Made by a program: the position numbers and the translations under genes
From: Arthrobacter sp. B2a2-09
GTDB taxonomy: Bacteria; Actinomycetota; Actinomycetes; Actinomycetales; Micrococcaceae
DNA: 64,000 nt
Reading direction: 5' to 3'
Assembly: GCF_027587375.1 (NCBI RefSeq)
Contig: NZ_JAMXIC010000008.1
Location: 1-64,000 of the forward strand
Notes under the pieces: model-generated
The model's input: the letters and a program-made list of their open reading frames with translations, nothing else
Database searches by the model: none
Told to the model about the DNA's origin: nothing
Part shown: positions 49,692-58,463 of the stretch, piece by piece
Position numbering within the stretch: position 1 is the stretch's first letter
How the letters are laid out: each line of letters begins with the position of its first letter

Positions 49692-50519
49692 ATGACCCCA
49701 CCTCATGACCCGCCGGCACAGGCAGCCGTTGTAGGCACGGGCCGTTGGATTGCCGCCGCGAGAGCGCTTGAGACTGCCCGCCCCGACCGGTTATTCAACG
49801 ATCCGTGGGCCGAGCTTCTGGCGGGAGAAAGCGGCAAAGCCACCTTGGAAGCCGCGGACTACAATCCGTTCCTGCCGGTCCGGACACGATATTTTGACGA
49901 TCGCATTCTCGGAGCCGCCCAGAAGCACTCCCAGATCGTCCTGCTTGGCGCAGGCCTGGATACGAGGGCCTTTCGGCTGCCGTTCCCGGGCTCCTGCACC
50001 GTGTTCGAGATTGACTACGCCGAGGCGTTCACAGAGAAGGAAGCCATCCTCCGCACCACACCGGCCCGGTGTGAACGAAGGTGCGTCCACGCCGACCTGT
50101 CCGGACCTTGGTCCCAGGCCCTTCTCGATGCAGGCTTTGACAGACGCACACCAACGATCTGGGTTGCCGAGGGACTCTTCTTCTACTTGGCTGAGGCCGA
50201 CGCCGAGTCCCTGGTCTGCGACACGGCAGCTTTGTCCGCCGGAGGGTCCACTTTCCTGGCGGATCTCTTTGGCACCGGCCTGTTGGCATTGGAAGGCATG
50301 GCTCCGCTGGTGGCCGCGCGCAGGAGCGCCGGCCGGCCGCTGCCCTTCTGTACGGATTCCCCTGAGACGCTTTTTCGGGCCGGCGGCTGGAGCGAGTCGA
50401 CGGTGGTCCAGCCTGGACAGCCCGCAGCAAACTTTGGTCGACTAGCCCAGGTCCCCGGTGCAAGAGACGCCGGACAGCAAACCAATCTCCGCACCTACCT
50501 GTTGACGGCCACGCTTTGA
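49692..50519 (+). CDS. Class I SAM-dependent methyltransferase (leucine carboxyl methyltransferase-like)
   Basis: 275 residues. The SAM-binding core is IVLLGAGLDTRAFRLPFPGS followed by VFEIDYAEAFTEKEAIL, the pattern of the actinobacterial putative methyltransferase family related to leucine carboxyl methyltransferases. Upstream, ALETARPDRLFNDPWAELLA is the usual substrate-domain start; WVAEGLFFYL is the post-catalytic block. The substrate is unknown. The ATG lies immediately after GGAGG, unusually close spacing; no other in-frame start suits. Confidence 0.88.
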   Translation: MTPPHDPPAQAAVVGTGRWIAAARALETARPDRLFNDPWAELLAGESGKATLEAADYNPFLPVRTRYFDDRILGAAQKHSQIVLLGAGLDTRAFRLPFPGSCTVFEIDYAEAFTEKEAILRTTPARCERRCVHADLSGPWSQALLDAGFDRRTPTIWVAEGLFFYLAEADAESLVCDTAALSAGGSTFLADLFGTGLLALEGMAPLVAARRSAGRPLPFCTDSPETLFRAGGWSESTVVQPGQPAANFGRLAQVPGARDAGQQTNLRTYLLTATL

Positions 50520-50608
50520 GGACGCGGCGGCACGACTTCTAGGTCCGACACGTCGCAATCTTGCCCTCGGGATTCGCGCTTTTGAAAATCCATTCGTAGG
50601 ATTTGCCT

Positions 50609-51499
50609 ATGTCTATGGGGAGATTAGTTCGTAAAGCAGTTATTCCGGCCGCCGGATTGGGCACGCGCTTTTTGCCGGCCACCAAGGCGATGCCGAAGGA
50701 AATGTTGCCGGTAGTGGATCAACCGGCCATCCAATATGTGGTTGAGGAGGCCGTGAAGGCGGGCCTCAGCGACGTACTGATGATCACAGGTCGTAACAAG
50801 CGCGCTCTCGAAGACCATTTCGACCGTGCACCTGATCTCGAACGCACTTTGGAGCTGAAGGGCGACGAAGCCCGTTTGGACGCAGTGCAGCATGCCTCCG
50901 GGCTCGGGCCTATCCACTATGTGCGGCAGGGCGAACCGAAGGGCTTGGGCCATGCCGTGCTGTGCGCCAAGCAGCACGTCGGTGATGAACCATTTGCCGT
51001 GCTTTTGGGTGATGACCTGATTGACGAGAACGATCAGCTCCTGTCAACCATGATCGACGTCCAAGCGAAGACCGGCGGCTCGGTTATTGCTCTCATCGAA
51101 GTGGACCCGTCGCAGATCAGCGCGTATGGCTGCGCTGACATTACACCCATCGCGGGGGAGGATTACGTCCGGGTCAACAGTCTTGTGGAGAAGCCTTCCG
51201 TAGACGAAGCGCCATCAAACTTGGCTGTCATTGGACGCTATGTCCTGCACCCGGCCGTGTTCGATGTCCTCGAAGAGACCGGGCCCGGGCGCGGCGGCGA
51301 GATCCAGCTGACCGACGCCCTTCAGACCCTTGCAAAGGGCGAAAGCGAAGGCACGGGTGTTTACGGGGTCGTCTTCCGCGGACGTCGCTACGATACCGGG
51401 GACAAGCTCAGCTACTTGAAGGCCGTCATTACCCTGGCGTCCGAGCGGGCCGAGTTCGGTGAAGACCTCAAAACCTGGATGAAGGAATTCCTCGGCTAG
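50609..51499 (+). CDS. galU: UTP--glucose-1-phosphate uridylyltransferase
   Basis: About 296 residues. Nucleotide-binding signature: VIPAAGLGTRFLPATKAMPK + EMLPVVDQPAIQYVVEEA. Further family blocks are VLLGDDLIDE (metal Asp), NSLVEKP, IGRYVLHPAVFDVLEETG and the KLSYLKAVI end. The enzyme makes UDP-glucose, the donor feeding the exopolysaccharide genes that follow. TAGGA lies seven bases before the ATG. The gene overlaps the convergent phosphatase gene by four bases. Confidence 0.95.
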   Translation: MSMGRLVRKAVIPAAGLGTRFLPATKAMPKEMLPVVDQPAIQYVVEEAVKAGLSDVLMITGRNKRALEDHFDRAPDLERTLELKGDEARLDAVQHASGLGPIHYVRQGEPKGLGHAVLCAKQHVGDEPFAVLLGDDLIDENDQLLSTMIDVQAKTGGSVIALIEVDPSQISAYGCADITPIAGEDYVRVNSLVEKPSVDEAPSNLAVIGRYVLHPAVFDVLEETGPGRGGEIQLTDALQTLAKGESEGTGVYGVVFRGRRYDTGDKLSYLKAVITLASERAEFGEDLKTWMKEFLG

Positions 51500-52098
51500 G
51501 ACGGCTGCATGCTTAGCCGGGCGTAGCGCAGAATTCTGAGGATGGCGGGAGCCAGCTCGTCTTCCATCCGAAGGTAGGCTTCGGCGCCCTGTTTGTAAGG
51601 GTCCGCGATGTCGTTGTCCGAGGATTCTGCCGCGAGGACGAGGTGGCGCACGGACGATGCCCGCGCCGGCAGTTCTCGCCATAGTTGGCTGTAGTCAGAG
51701 CCCGACGGCGATGCGTCGCCTCGTTCTTCAAGGGCTGTCACCATCCGCGCGAACTCGCGGATGGTAAAGGTCCGCTTGAGCAGGGAGGCATCCATCTGCA
51801 GAACTTCCCCGCGGTGGTGGGATGCCATGGTGAGCACCAGGTCCGCTTCTCTAAGGATTTTTTGGGTGAGCTGCCGAGCGGCGAAGTCGTTGGGTGTGCC
51901 GCCGTACGTTTGGATGATGTCGGCAGACAGCGGCTGAATGGGCTCACCCACCATGGCGCGGGTGCCGGCACTACGGACTTCGAAGCCGCCCGGGAGGACC
52001 TGGTCCAGGCCTGCCTGAAGCAAACGTTCGGCTACGGGGGAGCGGCAGATGTTGCCGGTGCAAACGGTCAATATCCGAATGGGGCGGGGCGATTCCAA
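51496..52098 (-). CDS. Low-molecular-weight protein-tyrosine phosphatase
   Basis: 200 residues. The P-loop VCTGNICRSPVAERLL is at the N-terminus and holds the nucleophilic Cys and Arg. The general-acid loop is DIADPYKQGAEAY (DPY). Family members dephosphorylate tyrosine kinases that control polysaccharide export (Wzb-like), and a place beside galU and the sugar transferase fits that role. The protein is longer than Wzb (about 150) because of an insert around residues 110-150. The start is TTG 52098 after GAAAGAG. Confidence 0.92.
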   Translation of the reverse strand: MESPRPIRILTVCTGNICRSPVAERLLQAGLDQVLPGGFEVRSAGTRAMVGEPIQPLSADIIQTYGGTPNDFAARQLTQKILREADLVLTMASHHRGEVLQMDASLLKRTFTIREFARMVTALEERGDASPSGSDYSQLWRELPARASSVRHLVLAAESSDNDIADPYKQGAEAYLRMEDELAPAILRILRYARLSMQPS

Positions 52099-52178
52099 AG
52101 GTGTAGCTCTTTCACTAGCTGGCAGGCGCGCGTGACACCTGTTTTTTACAACTTAACATGCCAGACATCGGGGCTTAT

Positions 52179-52631
52179 TCAGGACCCGGCGGTGCTCAGC
52201 GGGAACCGTTTCAAGAGTGATGCAAGCAGCAGTCCGAGGCCGACTCCAAGGGTGTTCATGAGGATGTCCTGCGGGCTTGAAAACCGATTTGGCAGGAACA
52301 GCAACTGGCCGAGCTCTACCGTGCCTGATACCGCCGCGCCGAGCGCCAGGAGCTTCCACCATCGCTGGCGCCGAAGCGTGAATGCAAGAAGAAGCCCTGC
52401 GGGTGCAAAGAGGAGTACGTTGGCCGAGGCCTCGACGAATCCGTAGTTGATCCATACGGGTATGCCGTTTCGGTGCAGTAAATCCAAGAGGACTGAGAGG
52501 TCGCCTGCTGCGGGCTTGTCCACTGGGGTCGGCCAAAAAGCGATGAATGCCAGTACTACGAAATAGCCCAAAAGAGTACAGCGGAGTAGTCCAATGCGGG
52601 CATGCGATTTCTGGAAAGAGCCCGATTTCAC
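52179..52631 (-). CDS. VanZ-like membrane protein
   Basis: About 150 residues with four predicted helices: LLRCTLLGYFVVLAFIAFWP, EASANVLLFAPAGLLLAFTL, the short LLALGAAVSGTVELGQLLFL and DILMNTLGVGLGLLLASLL. FWPTPVD, NVLLFAP, ELGQ and DI..N..G are hallmarks of the VanZ family. Function is not known outside teicoplanin resistance. The GTG start overlaps the stop of a 57-residue gene upstream (GTGA), so the longer open frame is not used. Confidence 0.82.
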   Translation of the reverse strand: MKSGSFQKSHARIGLLRCTLLGYFVVLAFIAFWPTPVDKPAAGDLSVLLDLLHRNGIPVWINYGFVEASANVLLFAPAGLLLAFTLRRQRWWKLLALGAAVSGTVELGQLLFLPNRFSSPQDILMNTLGVGLGLLLASLLKRFPLSTAGS

Positions 52632-52801
52632 GAGTGCCGCATCAGGGCGAAAGCAGCTACGCCGAAAGAAGCCACGGCAAGCAGGATCAGAAATATGATC
52701 GGCCAGGCCCGCCTCGGGACGGCTGGAATTCGTGGAATAGCAGGCAACTCCACTCTGAAGCTCAGCCTCTTGCGGCGTCGCCAATGTCTCCCCATGTTCA
52801 T
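52628..52801 (-). CDS. Small single-helix membrane protein (57 residues)
   Basis: A frame MNMGRHWRRRKRLSFRVELP continues PAIPRIPAVPRRAWPIIFLI and a hydrophobic helix to FALMRHS, then TGA overlapping the VanZ-like GTG. The very basic N-terminus puts it in the cytoplasm with one transmembrane segment. It is too short for routine gene finders. The overlap with the next gene is the strongest support; the ribosome binding site is weak. Confidence 0.55.
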   Translation of the reverse strand: MNMGRHWRRRKRLSFRVELPAIPRIPAVPRRAWPIIFLILLAVASFGVAAFALMRHS

Positions 52802-52821
52802 AAATTACCGTACGCGCAAAC

Positions 52822-52863
52822 AAGGAGGGGTTGTTTCCGGATCACCGGAAACAACCCCTCCTT
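52822..52863 (-). terminator. Terminator of the LAxTG surface protein gene
   Basis: AAGGAGGGGTTGTTTCCGG pairs perfectly with its complement across a four-base loop (19 bp). It starts 10 bp beyond the stop of the surface protein gene. On the minus strand GTTTG follows. Confidence 0.85.
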
Positions 52864-52873
52864 TAGTTTTGCG

Positions 52874-53494
52874 TTAGGCCGCGGTTACGGTTTCGTTCTT
52901 TGCGCGGCGGCGGGCTACCACAACGGAGGCGGTGCCAGCTACGAGTGCGCCAGCGCCAACCAGACCCCAAAGGATCAGGCTGGAGTCAACGCCGGTGTTG
53001 GCGAGGCCGGTACCGCCGGTGTCGGCCAGGCCGGTACCGCCGGTGTTCGCCAAGCCGCTGCCGCTCGCGGCGCTGACGCCGGCAGCAACGACAGTTGACG
53101 TGACGGTGTGACCGGACGTTGCGCCGACGGCCGTCAGCTGGTAAGTACCTGCCGCAGTCAGAGACACATTGCTAGAGAAAGCGCCGGAGCTGTTGGCAAC
53201 AGCACTCACCGTAGTAGGTGCCAGGTGAAGGGCGCCGGGAACGGCCAAGGCGAGACCGCCACTGGTGCCGGGTGCTGCCGCGCCCTGAGGAGCGGAAGTA
53301 AAGGTGATCGTGATGATGATGGTTTCGCCCGGCGTGAAGCCGCCCCCGGAGAATACAACAGTTCCGCCTACAGTTACTGTCGCGCTAGAAACAGTGCCCG
53401 GGACCGGTGCCGGGTAATCGACGGCCATTGCTGGAGCGGAAGCGGCAAGAGCGATGGTGCTGGCAAGTGCGAGCACCGCAAGTGATTTCTTCAA
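52874..53494 (-). CDS. Secreted surface protein with three tandem LAxTG sorting motifs
   Basis: About 206 residues. The TTG start after GGGGGAC gives a signal peptide (LKKSLAVLALASTIALAASA ... AMA). The body is a Thr/Val/Gly-rich beta domain (SSATVTVGGTVVFSGGGFTP). Then LANTG (148-152), LADTG (156-160) and LANTG (164-168) occur eight residues apart, followed by a hydrophobic helix and RRR, the standard sorting signal. LAxTG is the site recognised by class E sortases of actinobacteria, so the protein should be anchored to the cell wall. No sortase gene is in the window. The repeats are 24-bp direct repeats in DNA. Confidence 0.85.
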   Translation of the reverse strand: MKKSLAVLALASTIALAASAPAMAVDYPAPVPGTVSSATVTVGGTVVFSGGGFTPGETIIITITFTSAPQGAAAPGTSGGLALAVPGALHLAPTTVSAVANSSGAFSSNVSLTAAGTYQLTAVGATSGHTVTSTVVAAGVSAASGSGLANTGGTGLADTGGTGLANTGVDSSLILWGLVGAGALVAGTASVVVARRRAKNETVTAA

Positions 53495-53679
53495 TTTTTG
53501 TCCCCCTGAGACCTTGGTACGTACTTGAGACCTGATACGTAATTCATTGTGATGACGTGATTTCATCCACCACGAACACGTGAACTGAAATCTGAGACCC
53601 ACCCAACAGAGAAGCTATCATCCTAAGGGTGCTTACAGCAAAGTAAATCCAAACACGTTACAAAGGGTTAACACCCCGT

Positions 53680-55563
53680 CTATCTTGCGGCTCCACAGCT
53701 TTCCGATTGAGTCGGGAGTATTACGTTGTCCACGGATTGGACGGTAGGAGTCACCACCACTTCGGGCTGGCTGTGCTGGACGATTTTCCCGAAAGTGAAT
53801 TCCACGGTGCTGCTCTGGCCGGGGGCCAACCGGACGGAGAGTGTGCCAACTGGCCGGTCGTCGTGGCGCTGCGCGCCGAAAGGGACCCGGTTCCCATCCT
53901 GGCTGGCAGTTTCAACGAGCGATTGGGCGGGCCCATAGGCGATCACGTTGCTTTGGGCCGTTCCGGGCGGCACTCCGTAGGCTCCACCGCCAGTAACATA
54001 TGTCGGCAATGAAGTTGCCGCATCGGTAGGCGCGGTGTTGGTGCTGGTGATTCGAACCTTAACAGTCTCGTAACCATCGGCAGCCGTGCACTGCTGGATG
54101 AGCTGAACGGTGCGTTTTACGTAGTAGTCCATTTTCGCGCCGGTGCCGTCATTGAAATAGGCGCCGAATTGGGCCGCCGGCACGCTGGGGCCTGAAATGG
54201 AGCCGCTGAGCGTGTACTTCGCGATAACGGACTGTTCTGTCGTATTCGCTGACCAGAGCAGAATCCGGTGCTCTTCTACGCCTTTCCCGACTCCGGCAAG
54301 CAGGTTCTTCGCCTCGCCTTTGCCGGAAGAGAGGGCGCCAAAGATTTCCTTGGCCACCATCGCAAAGTAGGCGTCCTGCGCCTTTGGATCCTTGATTTGG
54401 GCGTAAACGTCGGAGAGCAGGGTTTTTACCACGTTCTTGCCGGAAAGCTGGTTCGGAAGTTTCCCCTCAGTCAGGGCAAGCATCTGGGGGTCCTGGAGGC
54501 TGACGGGCCCTGTGGCGTCCAGGATGTAGCCCAGAGCCACAGGATCAATCGAAATTGCTCCGTCCAGCGTTTCTCCCTTTTTCTGTTCCCACATCTTCAA
54601 CGCAGTGGTGGCAGCAGTAGGAAAATCTGGGGTGAAGTTGACGTCCTGCATGAAGGTGCCCAAGCGGTCGGTGTAGATGCGTTGCTGCTCGGGATCCACG
54701 GATACTGGAGGATTGAACACACCAAGCTCGGTGGCGCTGGTCTCGGCCGAAAGGCTAAGTTTCCCTTTGTCTGCCGTGAGCACCACTAATGCACCTGGGA
54801 TCCCGCCCGTGGCCCGGGCCTCGGCGTTGTTCTGGACGAGCAGCAGGTATTGCCGCGGCTTGTCAGAGCCCAACATGGTCGGAGCTAGGCCTGCCGCGTC
54901 GGCCGCCGTGTCTAACTCGTCCACAACCGAGCTCAGTTGTTGTCTGGCCTGCGTCAGGGGCCCTGCGATTTGGGGGAGCAGCCCGGTGGCGTCGATACTG
55001 TTCAGGCGCTGCGCAGAGGCGCGCACGGCTTGAGCAGCGGAGGAAACTGCAGGGGCGGCCTTGCGGATCGGTTCTAGGTCAGTGCCGCCAGCGCTCGGAA
55101 TCAGCTTGTCCCATTTCAGGGAATCGTAGACCTTCACAAGGGGAGTGACGCCCAGTGTGGCGACGTCGTCAGCGGAACGGGCTATTTCGGCAGTGGCAGA
55201 GAAATTCGCGCCGAGCCATGGGGTGGCCGAGGCTAAGGACCAGAGCGGATCGGAGGCGGCGTCGCGGGCGGTCGCGGTGTGGCGCCGAAGCTCGTCGGCA
55301 ACAGCCGTGGCATCTGCCGGACGGTTCTCGAGGATGCTCGCCTTGAGCCTGGGTACCAATTGTGTTGAGGCTTCGAGTTCTGCCTTGATCGTGGAGGCCT
55401 TCGCGCCTAGCCATAGAATGGCGGCTGCAGCGATCACCAGAAGGGTCGCGAGGCAAATTCCTGCCGTCAATAGACGACGTGGGCGTTTGCCCCTTCCGGT
55501 TTTCCGCGGGGCCGGGCGCTCGGTTTCGTCCGGGACCGATTTGTATTGTCGGGTGTCGGTCAT
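53680..55563 (-). CDS. DUF4012 membrane-anchored protein
   Basis: 627 residues. A basic cytoplasmic N-terminus (RPAPRKTGRGKRPRR) precedes one membrane helix (LLTAGICLATLLVIAAAAIL), so the bulk is extracellular. The DUF4012 core includes YLLLVQNNAEARATGGIPGA and DFPTAATTALKMWEQKKGET, with LDGAISIDPVALGYIL. The family is found next to exopolysaccharide genes in actinobacteria and its biochemical role is unknown. It lies 41 bp downstream of the initiating sugar transferase on the same strand and likely shares its transcript. Confidence 0.88.
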   Translation of the reverse strand: MTDTRQYKSVPDETERPAPRKTGRGKRPRRLLTAGICLATLLVIAAAAILWLGAKASTIKAELEASTQLVPRLKASILENRPADATAVADELRRHTATARDAASDPLWSLASATPWLGANFSATAEIARSADDVATLGVTPLVKVYDSLKWDKLIPSAGGTDLEPIRKAAPAVSSAAQAVRASAQRLNSIDATGLLPQIAGPLTQARQQLSSVVDELDTAADAAGLAPTMLGSDKPRQYLLLVQNNAEARATGGIPGALVVLTADKGKLSLSAETSATELGVFNPPVSVDPEQQRIYTDRLGTFMQDVNFTPDFPTAATTALKMWEQKKGETLDGAISIDPVALGYILDATGPVSLQDPQMLALTEGKLPNQLSGKNVVKTLLSDVYAQIKDPKAQDAYFAMVAKEIFGALSSGKGEAKNLLAGVGKGVEEHRILLWSANTTEQSVIAKYTLSGSISGPSVPAAQFGAYFNDGTGAKMDYYVKRTVQLIQQCTAADGYETVKVRITSTNTAPTDAATSLPTYVTGGGAYGVPPGTAQSNVIAYGPAQSLVETASQDGNRVPFGAQRHDDRPVGTLSVRLAPGQSSTVEFTFGKIVQHSQPEVVVTPTVQSVDNVILPTQSESCGAAR

Positions 55564-55604
55564 GAGTGATTAGCCCGGTTCGAAGGCATGGAATTGTTCC
55601 CCAT

Positions 55605-57047
55605 CTAGTAGGCACCGTTGCTGCCGAAGACCGCGCGAGCGGTACGAAGAAGGATGACAAGGTCGCCGGCCAATGACCAGTTTTCCACATAGTAGAGATC
55701 CAATCGGACCGAGTCCTGCCATGAGAGATTAGACCGTCCGCTGACTTGCCAAAGTCCGGTCAATCCCGGCTTTACCAAGAGACGCCGGCGCACTTCCAAT
55801 TGGTATGCCTCGACCTCGCGCGGCAGAGGTGGTCTCGGGCCAACCAAACTCATTGAACCCGCAAGAACATTGAATAACTGAGGGAGTTCGTCCAAGCTGT
55901 ATCTGCGTAGAAAACCGCCGATGCGGGTGATCCGAGGATCGTTCCGGATCTTGAAGAGTACGCCGTTACCCTCATTCCTTTCGATGAGTTCGGCCAACTT
56001 TGATTCAGCGTCTACCACCATTGAGCGGAACTTAAGCATCTTGAAACGAGTGCCTTCGATCCCCACTCGTTCCTGTTGGAAAAGGACCGGACCGGGGCTA
56101 TCGATTTTCACGAGAACGGCCAAGAGAGCCATCAGAGGGGAAGCCAAGAGCAGCAGTGTGGCTGAAACGGCGACGTCGAAGAGGCGCTTGGCTACCCGTT
56201 GACCGGCTTCAAGGGTGGGCGTGGTCACGTGTATGAGCGGCAGCCCTGCAACTTGCTGAGTGTGGATGCGTGGTCCCGCAATATCTGTGAGTGCCGGTGC
56301 CATGATGAGACCTATGTTTCGATTGGCCAGCTCCCACCCCAGGTGGCGAATCGTTTGAGGATGAAGCTGCACGCCTGCAGAGACAGCGATTGCGTCGGCA
56401 CTGCAGCGGTTGATCGCATCCAAAATGGAGTTCGTATCAGGTTCATTGCCAAGTACCGGCAAACTGATTCCATCTAGTTCAGGGTAATGATCGTGGGAGC
56501 CTGGTATGTAGACGGCGATCGGCTGATATCCCGCATGCTTTTCGCGCGCTAGGGTTTCGGCAAGATGGGCAACGGCACTCGGTCCGCCGAGCAACAGAAG
56601 CCGAGACATTCGTCTTCCTTTTTGCCTGTGTACGCCGAGATGCTGCCGTAAGAGCCAACGGCCTAGGAGCAATCCAATCAGGCCCGCGGGCAGGGCAATC
56701 CCCACGTAACCGCGAGCCGTTTCGAGTCGAAATACGTAGGAAATCATTGCGATGAGTCCGAAGAGCCAAAGCGACGCGGCAGCCACTCGTTTGTACTCAT
56801 CTGGACCGGAGCCCAGTATTCGGCTCTGCCGCGTGCTCCAAGCCTCCAGCATCAGCCACCATGCAACCGTCAGAAACACCGAAAGAAGGAGATAGCTATA
56901 ATCTCCAGTTCCCGCCGAACTCGAATCCAAGCCGAATCGGATGATATACGCGCCGACGACAGCCCATACGATGACCAAAGCATCTACGATCCTAAGCGTG
57001 CGTGAAGTTCGCACTCGCCAATCAGCTCTAGTTTCCACTGAGTTCAT
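55605..57047 (-). CDS. Undecaprenyl-phosphate sugar phosphotransferase (exopolysaccharide initiation)
   Basis: About 480 residues. Four N-terminal helices and a CoA-binding-like domain (LLLGGPSAVAHLAETLAREK) precede the catalytic bac_transf domain: KRLFDVAVSATLLLLASPLM, FKMLKFRSMVVDAE, RRYSLDELPQLFNVLAGSMS + LVGPRPPLPREV and KPGLTGLWQVSGRSNLSW. The enzyme transfers a sugar-1-phosphate to undecaprenyl phosphate, the first step of the repeat unit. ATG 57047 is the last of three ATGs in a heptamer repeat. It is divergent from the glycosyltransferase operon. Confidence 0.93.
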   Translation of the reverse strand: MNSVETRADWRVRTSRTLRIVDALVIVWAVVGAYIIRFGLDSSSAGTGDYSYLLLSVFLTVAWWLMLEAWSTRQSRILGSGPDEYKRVAAASLWLFGLIAMISYVFRLETARGYVGIALPAGLIGLLLGRWLLRQHLGVHRQKGRRMSRLLLLGGPSAVAHLAETLAREKHAGYQPIAVYIPGSHDHYPELDGISLPVLGNEPDTNSILDAINRCSADAIAVSAGVQLHPQTIRHLGWELANRNIGLIMAPALTDIAGPRIHTQQVAGLPLIHVTTPTLEAGQRVAKRLFDVAVSATLLLLASPLMALLAVLVKIDSPGPVLFQQERVGIEGTRFKMLKFRSMVVDAESKLAELIERNEGNGVLFKIRNDPRITRIGGFLRRYSLDELPQLFNVLAGSMSLVGPRPPLPREVEAYQLEVRRRLLVKPGLTGLWQVSGRSNLSWQDSVRLDLYYVENWSLAGDLVILLRTARAVFGSNGAY

Positions 57048-57065
57048 CCCCCATCCCCCATCCCC
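57045..57065. repeat. Heptamer repeat over the start of the sugar transferase gene
   Basis: CATCCCC occurs three times in a row. On the coding strand this reads GGGGATG three times, so both the Shine-Dalgarno-like G-run and a start codon are repeated. The three ATGs fall in three different frames; only the last (57047) leads into the transferase. Confidence 0.85.
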
Positions 57066-57335
57066 CAAATCGTGGTGCTGTCCGAGTCGTCGGAGGAGCC
57101 CTTGCCAACCATACATTTAGCGGCGGGCCATCAGGAATAATTTGACCGAATTTGGTTGGCGCCAGGCTTGTCAACGTCACACGTGGCAAGAACTCTTCGT
57201 TGCACTGGACCTGGTTGCGACCGAGAAACTATGGTCGTAGCAGTACGACCCGAAACGGAAGCGTCCCGCAGTGGATGATAATCTCTGGCTGTACTAGGCG
57301 CAGCCTATCGGTAAGCCATCAATGGGGGCATAAGT

Positions 57336-58463
57336 ATGGTGGGATCTGTCGCAATTATCGGAACGCGTGGGTATCCGAGCTACTATGGCGGTTTTGAAAC
57401 CGCGGTTCGCAAACTCGCGCCGTATCTTGCGGACCGAGGTTGGGATGTCGCGGTCTATGGCCGCCCAGGGATCAAGTCAGATGACCCGAGTCGAGACTCT
57501 CGTGTCAGGGTGATAGAAACGCCCGGCATTGAGAACAAGTCTCTAAGTACTCTGAGTTTCGGACTATCGTCTTGCCTTCACGCCATGTGGACTCGCCCGG
57601 ACGTTGCACTGATCATGAATGTTGCCAACGGATTCTGGCTTCCGCTCTTGGCGCTGCGGGGAATTCCCACTGTTGTTAACGTCGATGGAATCGAATGGGA
57701 ACGGGCCAAATGGGGACGGCTGGCCAAGACGATCTTCCGGCTCGGGGCTCGCATGACGGCAAGATTCGGCACGGTGCTGGTAGCAGATTCGACCGAGATC
57801 CAGCGACGATGGATGTCAGAATTTTCTCGCGAGAGTGTCTACATCCCCTACGGCGGCGAAGCTCTTGCCGACCCCGATCCAGTTGAGGGTCCTCTTCACC
57901 ACCGACGTTACGTGCTCGCGGTGGCAAGATTCGTCCCAGAGAACACCATCCCCGAATTCCTCGAGGCAGCGAGGCGACTTGCCGCCGACTACGAGGTCGT
58001 CATTGTAGGGTCTGCTGGTTACGGTGGGACGTTAGACGAAGCTGCCCGTTCACTGGCCGCAGAATTTTCGAGCGTGCGTTGGCTCGGCCACGTGTCAGAT
58101 GACAAGCGACTTCTTTCCTTGTGGCAGCACTGCGGAGCCTATTTTCACGGGCACAGCGTAGGGGGAACCAACCCCGCATTGGTCCAGGCGATGGCCAATG
58201 GGGCTCCGATAATTGCCCGGGACACTGTCTATAACCGTGAGGTCTTGGCTAATGCTGGCGAGTTCTGCAATCCCAACCCTCAAGATATTGAGCGCGCTAT
58301 CCGCCGAGTCATGGATTCGGAAGTTCTGCAGAATGATCTGTCCGCAGCAGCGAAAGCTCGTCTTCATGACGGCTACACCTGGGAATCCGTTTGCAGCAGA
58401 TATGAAGCCGCTATCCGCGAACAGATTCAGCCGGCAATTCAATCTCGGAGGCTAGTATCGTGA
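57336..58463 (+). CDS. Glycosyltransferase, GT4 type with DUF1972 N-terminus
   Basis: 375 residues. The N-terminal VAIIGTRGYPSYYGGFETAV is the signature of DUF1972 rhamnosyl-/glucosyltransferases; the C-terminal half carries a GT-B donor site (YVLAVARFVPENTIPEFLEA, AYFHGHSVGGTNPALVQAMA). It should add a sugar to the lipid-linked repeat unit on the cytoplasmic face. First gene of the rightward operon and overlapping the next by four bases. GC is visibly lower here than in the window's first 50 kb. Confidence 0.92.
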   Translation: MVGSVAIIGTRGYPSYYGGFETAVRKLAPYLADRGWDVAVYGRPGIKSDDPSRDSRVRVIETPGIENKSLSTLSFGLSSCLHAMWTRPDVALIMNVANGFWLPLLALRGIPTVVNVDGIEWERAKWGRLAKTIFRLGARMTARFGTVLVADSTEIQRRWMSEFSRESVYIPYGGEALADPDPVEGPLHHRRYVLAVARFVPENTIPEFLEAARRLAADYEVVIVGSAGYGGTLDEAARSLAAEFSSVRWLGHVSDDKRLLSLWQHCGAYFHGHSVGGTNPALVQAMANGAPIIARDTVYNREVLANAGEFCNPNPQDIERAIRRVMDSEVLQNDLSAAAKARLHDGYTWESVCSRYEAAIREQIQPAIQSRRLVS

